Of a DNA stretch of 64,000 nucleotides, positions 58,107-64,000 are shown one piece after another (the stretch's first letter is position 1; every line of letters starts with the position of its first letter). The position numbers and the translations under genes are program-made. The stretch is from contig NC_092013.1 of the NCBI RefSeq assembly GCF_042242105.1, forward strand, positions 5,839,730 through 5,903,729. Reading direction: 5' to 3'. A model generated the notes under the pieces. It worked only from the letters and a program-made list of their open reading frames with translations. It had not been told where the DNA came from and did no database searches. The stretch comes from Pempheris klunzingeri. Lineage: Eukaryota; Chordata; Actinopteri; Acropomatiformes; Pempheridae.

Positions 58107-60209
58107 GACCCCCCGACTATGTACAGTGTATAGTTTGTAAGGATGTGCGGATATTTGGACGCAGCTGGGACATTCCACGATTAAGGGGTTAAAAAAAAAC
58201 ACACAAAAGGGTGAAAAACAAAAATGGGCGACAGAAGGACTTTCACAAAACGAGAGCCTGGCTCAAATTATGTTTTGAATATCAAGCCGTTTCAAAATGA
58301 TGAGTTTGTTTTATGTAATTAATTTCATCATGACCTTTACTGAACCACAGTGTCTGCGCTCGTGACTGCAACACATGAAAAAAATCCACTAATTAGACAT
58401 GAAATACACCATTAGACATTCCTATTCATGCTAGGTAACTATAGTACTACTATAGTAAGCATATTATACTCAAAAGCTGAAAAAGAAAACATTTGTATGC
58501 ACGCGAGATGGAAAAAAAAAAAAGACACTCATTGGCTCATATTTCATGTTTATATTTTTAAAGGCAACAGCAGCTGACATAACCTCGGAAGACACCACAA
58601 ATATCATTCATTATGACAATCAACAGGAGACCACTCACATGAGCCCCGATCCTACAGTGCATACAAGAAAAGAAAAAAAGCATCCCCCATACGTTGCACT
58701 TAAATAAACATGTATCTTTTTGAAATTAAAATAGGAACAGTGGGAGCTGGCTCCTCGCAGCTTGAGAGGGCAGCAGCACAACCAAAGATAATATACACGT
58801 TCATCTTTCCAACCATCCAGCGCACGGCAGCCTAAAGCTACAAAGAGTAAAAGTAAATGTCTTGATCTATAGTAAGTGAACCAAAAACTTGAGCTAAAAT
58901 TGATGTCCATTAAGTCGGCTCAGTAGTGTATTTTTGGCATCAGTAGCCCTAAATGGATAAATCAAATTTTATCTCCAAAATGCTGGAATATGAACTCTTC
59001 GCATCAGTTCATTAATATGGAGTCAGAGCAGATGTCATCAGAGAAGAAATCACCAGGCCTAAACTCTTTTCACGTCTGTGAACTTTACAGAGGATCACAG
59101 TCTTTGATAACGTAACATTTCATGTCTCAGATCTGTATGCACTCTAAGATGATATCATGTTTGATACTGAAGCTCTGAGGTGTCTGTCAGTCATTAGTGC
59201 TGCAACTAACGACTATTTACATCATCGATTATCTGTCCATCAACTTATCGAATAATCAATTAGTTGTTTGGTCCTTAAGAAAATGTCAAATGTGTGGAAA
59301 ATGTCTATCAGTGTTTGCTAAAGCCGAGGTGACGTCCTGTCTTGTTTCGTCTCCTCCCAGAAAATATTCAGACATTTTTTTCTTAAAAATCACTCAATGT
59401 GATTAATTGATGATCCAAATAGTTAGGCAATTATTTTAATAGTTGACAACTAATCCATTAACTAATTGTTACAGCTGAAGCTTTTACTGACCAACTGAAA
59501 CCAGCATAGTATTAACTTCATTATTGTATTGTTGTACATATTGTATTGCATTCAGAATAGAAATATTTACAATAGCAAACCATGCCCAGTGATTATTACT
59601 GCAGTGTCCTTGTGCATTAGTGAGTCCTTATTGGTGATGGTGCAATGTGTTACTACGTGTCAGTATTATTTGAGATGTCAGCAGCACATGATCAGGATTT
59701 TTCTATGAATTGGCTGCTTTGACTTATTTTCACCACTAGGTGTCACTAGTGAAGTCTGTGAAAATTGCAGTAATAAATCTGTTGGAGATGCAGTTGAATG
59801 GAAAGTCTGAGAACACCGTCACTAACACTTTGCAGTGTTAGCAAAAATATAATTATCAGGATGTATTTTGAAATATATGACAGTCCAACCAAATGCTTTT
59901 TTAAACCACCTAGGCCCGGTTGTGGGGGAAAATTGCTCTTTTTGTATGACACTTCCTAACATATAAACAAGGTAAACATTTTTATATGGCATGTTACCTC
60001 CACCAGCTGGCAGCGCTTTAGCCTTGTGTTAAGCCTACGGAAATCCTGGTTATGCATCTACTTCGACATGCAGCATTGCAAACTTAGTTTTGGACTAAAT
60101 GCTCTCGTACAGCTGCTGACACACTGAGTCCAGCCAATGACGGTGTTGCAGACAGCTCCTGTAAGCCATGTTGGTTGTATAGACAGCATTTCCTTAGATA
60201 GGAATGTTC
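58107..60209. other. aqp7 3' UTR, intergenic spacer and tpgs2 3' UTR
   Basis: The two genes converge here. AATAAA at about 58703 could end aqp7. No clear poly(A) signal for tpgs2 was seen on the minus strand. A MITE-like repeat occupies 59199-59477. No other gene is supported. Confidence 0.5.
59199..59477. repeat. MITE-like teleost repeat (GCTGCAACTAACGA family)
   Basis: It starts GCTGCAACTAACGACTATTT and ends AACTAATTGTTACAGC, giving imperfect inverted ends. The interior has TCGATTATCTGTC, AGTTGTTTGGTC, GTGTTTGCTAAAGCC and GTTGACAACTAATCC in the order I recall for this very common teleost element. Degenerate, non-coding. Confidence 0.7.
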
Positions 60210-62096
60210 TCACCGCTTTGCTCCAACGTGTCTTCCTGTGCTGCCTTGGATCTTGGCAGAGCTCCCTAAGCTGGACGGTGTTGACTGTTTCTTCTTGGGG
60301 GCGGGTGCCTTGGCTTTGCCTTTGAAGGCCTTTGTAGGATCCAGCTTGTTGAGATGGGAGTCTCCAGCAGGATCAGCCAAGCTGAGCTCGCTGCTGAAAG
60401 TCAGTGGTTGGTACAGTGATGCCCACTGCTGTAGAGGGAACAGGAGGTAGGTGGTTTACAAAAGCAAAAAATAACACATTTCCTATATAATGAGTGGAAA
60501 TACTGCAAAGAAATAGCGGAAACCCTTCTACTTCTGTGCAAAATGTTCCACCAATTCAATCTACATTACGAAAGTTATTTTTTTGTTTTCATTATATTGT
60601 ATAAGGAATGAAAAAAATGTATTTCATACACCTGCAGTGACCTGTTGAAATGTTGGTTTTAATATCACAAAGCCAACAATATAAATGCGTTTTGACTAAA
60701 AACTGTTTGGTAAACTCTGAAAGACAAAAACCAAAATGGGAAAAACAGAGTTTAAAATTTTAAGTACTGCGGTTTTGAGGATGCTAGTTGAACAGCAACA
60801 CGTGGCCTTTGAAAGAGTGATACTTTGCTACCTTGGCCTGGGGACTGGGGCCATATGGGGTGAAAGCATACTGCCACTCAGGCAGACCCAGGTGAGTGAT
60901 CATCAGTCGGTAGTAGGAGGTGAAGGTTGCTGTCAAAAAATGCCAGCACAGCGAGCGGTCGAGGAACCATATTTCACTCTGCTGGGCTACGACACCTGAA
61001 AAACACAAAGACAAACTAAGTGATGCAACATTTATTTTAACATCATAAAAGATACAAGTTGTGAAAACAAAAACAGGACACCTGGAGTGCAGTTTTTGTA
61101 GACTAGGCACACTTTGCCGTTCCCACCACAGGAATCCAGCTCGAAGATGCGGCTCCGGGAATCAAAATGTGGTGCGGCGGGAGCGTGCCCCGTCCCTGAC
61201 AAATAGCAATAATGAATCTTGAATAAATATTTACTCTCCAATTAACATTTCATTCATTAGCCTGCTTTCTGCGCAACTGAGCACACAAACAGACTTAATC
61301 AAACCTGACATGCTGTAATGGTTCAGTTAAGCCCACATAAGGATCTGACAGGTGAGGCGTACCACTTTCTGTGCTGTTCTCCTCCCAGTCCAGGTCGGCC
61401 AGCGAGGGTGCATTGGGTAGAGAGAATAATGACACTGGCTGGAGCAGCGGGCACAGCCTGGCCACACTGTTAATCATCATGCATCCTAAGGGAACACACT
61501 CATCTGGAAGACACACACAGTTATGATTACACCACAAGCCTGAAAAACATTCACACAAATCTATTGCAAAAATAGTATCTTGTAATCTTAATAGTGGCCA
61601 TTCATTTGAATAAATTAAGACTTTTGTGAGGGTGGTATCATCACAGACATAAAACTAATGAGGTCACCTACTGTCTAGTTTAACGCTCCAGGTTAGTGTA
61701 AATCCATCAGTTGTTAAATAGAAATCCCGCAGGTCCTCTGGTAAAATACACGTGTTTTTCTGAGGAAGAAATGGAGCAGGTTCTCAAGACAAAAATATTG
61801 CAACCAGATTTTGCTGTCTTTCAGGTGTCAAATGTTTTACCTGTTCCCATGACAGCAGGCTCCTCTTCTCTGCAGGCTCCCTCTCTACAAAACGCACATC
61901 GACCACACCAGGCATGTTCTCTGCCACAGGAGACAAATTCTTAAAATGTATTAACTGTCCAGTGAGACATCTATCAGTTTGCTAGCTAGCTAGTTTCAGG
62001 CCAAAAACCATAATACACACCGAGTATTCGAGTAATACCGAGCGTCAGCCTCTCAGCGACACCTTTAAACACTAAGCTTTCTTTTATCTCCTCCAT
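60210..62096 (-). CDS. tpgs2: Tubulin polyglutamylase complex subunit 2
   Basis: TPGS2 is a non-catalytic subunit of the TTLL1 tubulin polyglutamylase complex, which adds glutamate chains to tubulin in axonemes, centrioles and neurons. Exons in gene order: 62096-62021, 61920-61841, 61759-61672, 61503-61363, 61195-61082, 60995-60832, 60428-60210; 293 aa against about 300 in human. The start MEEIKESLVFKGVAERLTLG leads to ITRILE as in human. Matching blocks are PLGCMMINSVARL, SLPNAPSLADL, PHFDSRSRIFELDSC, GKVCLVYK, EIWFLDRSLCWHFLT, YYRLMITHLGLPEWQYAF and NKLDPTKAFK with a Lys/Pro/Ser-rich tail. Exon 3 uses the donor GTAGGT, which keeps frame with NECVPLG. Head to head with kiaa1328, as on human 18q12. 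Confidence 0.95.
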
Positions 62097-62342
62097 TTCA
62101 AAGACAGTAATCACAAATTAGTAGAAAACCCTGGAAGCATCCTCTGCAGGTGGCTGCCCTGTATCGTCCACCTCTCTCCAACGTACACAGGAAGCGCTGA
62201 CGCACGACTGACACATGCTTGAACCAATAAAAAGCCGCCATTTGACAGAACAGCCAATCGGCTGTTGAGTTGAAGGAGAAAGGCGGGACTATAATTCCCT
62301 AGCAACGCTTGGCTCCCAGGGAGTGGTGGCGGTTGATTCAAC
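62097..62342. promoter_or_regulatory. Bidirectional promoter shared by tpgs2 and kiaa1328
   Basis: Only 246 bases separate the two start codons. The segment holds two CCAAT boxes (62224-62228 and 62254-62258), a GCCGCCAT at about 62234 and an ATGGCGGC at 62343-62350 over the kiaa1328 start, both YY1-like. No TATA box. Confidence 0.75.
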
Positions 62343-63785
62343 ATGGCGGCAGCGGCAACAAGAGGTGGAAATTCGGGGATATTTTGGATGAAAGACGGTT
62401 TGCTTACTTTTACTGAAATACACCAGCTTCCTCGCTCATTAGCCATTCGTACATTTGTAATATAAAGTTATAGAATAGGAGTTTTTGGAAGACTCTTACA
62501 GGTGCTACTTCTGTGTCAATGGTGGAAAGTTTTTGTCTCTGAGGAAGTGAGGTAGCTACTAGAGTTAAGTTAGCCCTTTTAACTTAATGTTTCCTGTTTT
62601 ATATCCAAACTCAGTGTTAATAGTAGTCCTGCTTGCTACCATTAGCAAGTAACGCTGTTAGGTTTTCTAGTGCTGCTAAGCTCTTTGCGCTTAAAAAGGG
62701 GCTATTGTTTGTTACTATGTGATTGTAAGAGGGCAGCTAACTGCACAAGAACCGGAAGACTGCGAATTATTAATGTCTGGGAAGCAAAGCTTTAACAAAC
62801 TAAACTTAGCGCCTGTCTCCTCGTTGCTTTGTCCACACAGTGTCCGATGAGGAGCAGCCTTTGGCGTTTGTTTCCGGTGAGTATAAGTCACATAGTCTGC
62901 ACAATTTCTGAGCACAGTCTGAGAGAATTACATGCACCTCATGTATACATGTTGTCCTCTGCTTCTGTCCACCCTCAAACTGTCCCAGGAGTAGAAGGAG
63001 AGGTGAGGACTAAGATCCCTTTCAGCTTGGGACCAGGCAGCGGCGGCACATCAAGTAAAAGAGGTCCCAAGGTGCGAGCCAGGCGAAGCTCTGACTGCAA
63101 GAATGAGACCACGCTTAACACAGGGGGCAAGAAACAGGGCCGCTTACAAAGTGAGCGCTCTGGGGTTTATACCAAGGAAAAAGTGCCAGCACATCAAGGT
63201 GCAACTGAGGCTACAGAGTGCACCCTCTCTCCATCCGCTTCTAATTTTCACCCCTTGACACAGGTAAACCGTCGTTTTGTGCAGGCTACTTCTCCCCTCC
63301 GTCCATGGATGTGAGATGAGACGTTTGAATATGGAAGAAAGCATATGGATGATATGAATACATAGTGTGTATTGAGGCTGACAGAATTTCATTATTCGTT
63401 TCTGGTGACATCTTATACCTGCTAACCATTCTTTGCTCAGACGATCTCCGAAACTGAGAGAGCTAAGAGCCTGGTCTGTTTGAAGGACCTCTGTCCTGAA
63501 GATAAGCGCCGGATTGCAAACCTCATCGAAGAACTCGCCAGGTAGCAAATAGTGGGCTATATGCCACTGAACTCTTATTGTTCTTGTGTAATATTGTTTA
63601 AATGGCATCTTTGCATCTTGCATAACGTAGACTATCTACCCTTTAATATTGTTATTTCCTGTTCTCCAGAGTGAGCGAGGAGAAAGAAGAGTCAGTGCAG
63701 CGTCTGAAAGATGAACAGGGAAACTTTGAGCGCAAGATCCAACAACTGGAGCAACAGAACCTGGTCATAGCACAGGAAAGAGAGA
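62343..63785 (+). CDS. kiaa1328: Hinderin (KIAA1328), N-terminal part; gene runs off the window
   Basis: Hinderin is a coiled-coil protein described as an SMC3-binding, cohesin-hindering factor. Visible coding exons: 62343-62397, 62841-62876, 62989-63263, 63441-63541, 63670-63785; frame is kept across all junctions and the last donor (GTATCC at 63786) sends the gene beyond the window. The start MAAAATRGGNSGIFWMKD joins VSDEEQPLAFVSG, aligning with human FWSRDFSDEEQSVVYVPG. Exon 4 gives [20 protein letters not shown], nearly the human [20 protein letters not shown]. Exon 5 begins the coiled coil (VSEEKEESVQRLKDEQGNFE). Exon 3 is poorly conserved, basic and Ser/Thr-rich. The first intron donor GTTTGC is weak. 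Confident in the family and in orthology, given tpgs2 next to it. Confidence 0.92.
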
Positions 63786-64000
63786 GTATCCTTTCAAGAT
63801 AAAGGCACAAACAAAAACACAGCAGTTAATTAGGCACTATCACCCACCACTCTGCCCATTGGTGGGTGAACAGATTTTTTTTGTATTTGTCATAATGTTT
63901 TTTTTTTAATGAAACAGTGGTGCATTTTATGTCGCTCTGCAAAACTACTGGTTCATAGTAAAGGAATGAATTAATGCACCCACAGTGGTTTAAATCCCTA

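Overview
This is vertebrate nuclear DNA from a ray-finned fish, probably a percomorph teleost. The evidence is split genes with GT-AG introns, teleost interspersed repeats, a Tc1/mariner element, CA/TA microsatellites, CpG-rich promoters, and proteins that align with human orthologues from memory. All gene names rest on remembered family sequences; no search was run. Exon borders were placed by hand and checked for frame continuity across every junction.

Layout: (1) 227-2345 (+), last four coding exons of ubap1 (ESCRT-I, tandem UBA domains); the gene begins upstream of the window. (2) 6333-13989 (+), dcaf12, a complete WD40 DDB1-CUL4 substrate receptor with a long 3' UTR. (3) 18091-30690 (+), ubap2, complete in 26 coding exons, with a non-coding first exon near 16.2 kb. 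(4) 32316-38038 (-), nop56, core box C/D snoRNP protein, 12 exons. Its introns carry box C/D snoRNAs recognisable by their rRNA guides: snord110 twice, snord57, snord56 and two weaker candidates. (5) 40668-42074 (+), mln, the motilin precursor. (6) 42494-50779 (-), a membrane-anchored SDR of the retinol dehydrogenase 11-14/DHRS13 group. (7) 53350-54989, a 1,640 bp Tc1-type transposon with 215 bp terminal inverted repeats and a TA duplication. (8) 55433-58106 (+), aqp7, an aquaglyceroporin. (9) 60210-62096 (-), tpgs2, tubulin polyglutamylase subunit. (10) 62343 to the window end (+), 5' part of kiaa1328 (hinderin), head to head with tpgs2.

UBAP1, DCAF12, UBAP2 and AQP7 lie together on human 9p13, TPGS2-KIAA1328 on 18q12, NOP56 on 20p13 and MLN on 6p21, so the window joins several human linkage groups. 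The genes are mostly independent. The clearest functional link is in nop56, whose protein binds box C/D snoRNAs while its own introns encode such RNAs.

No new operon-like or defence system is visible. The most useful observations are the duplicated snord110, orphan snoRNA candidates, a dispersed repeat carrying a perfect oestrogen-response palindrome and DR1 sites, the clusters of GCTAACGTTAGC-like words around CpG promoters, the altered NPA box of aqp7, and in-frame alternative acceptors in ubap2.
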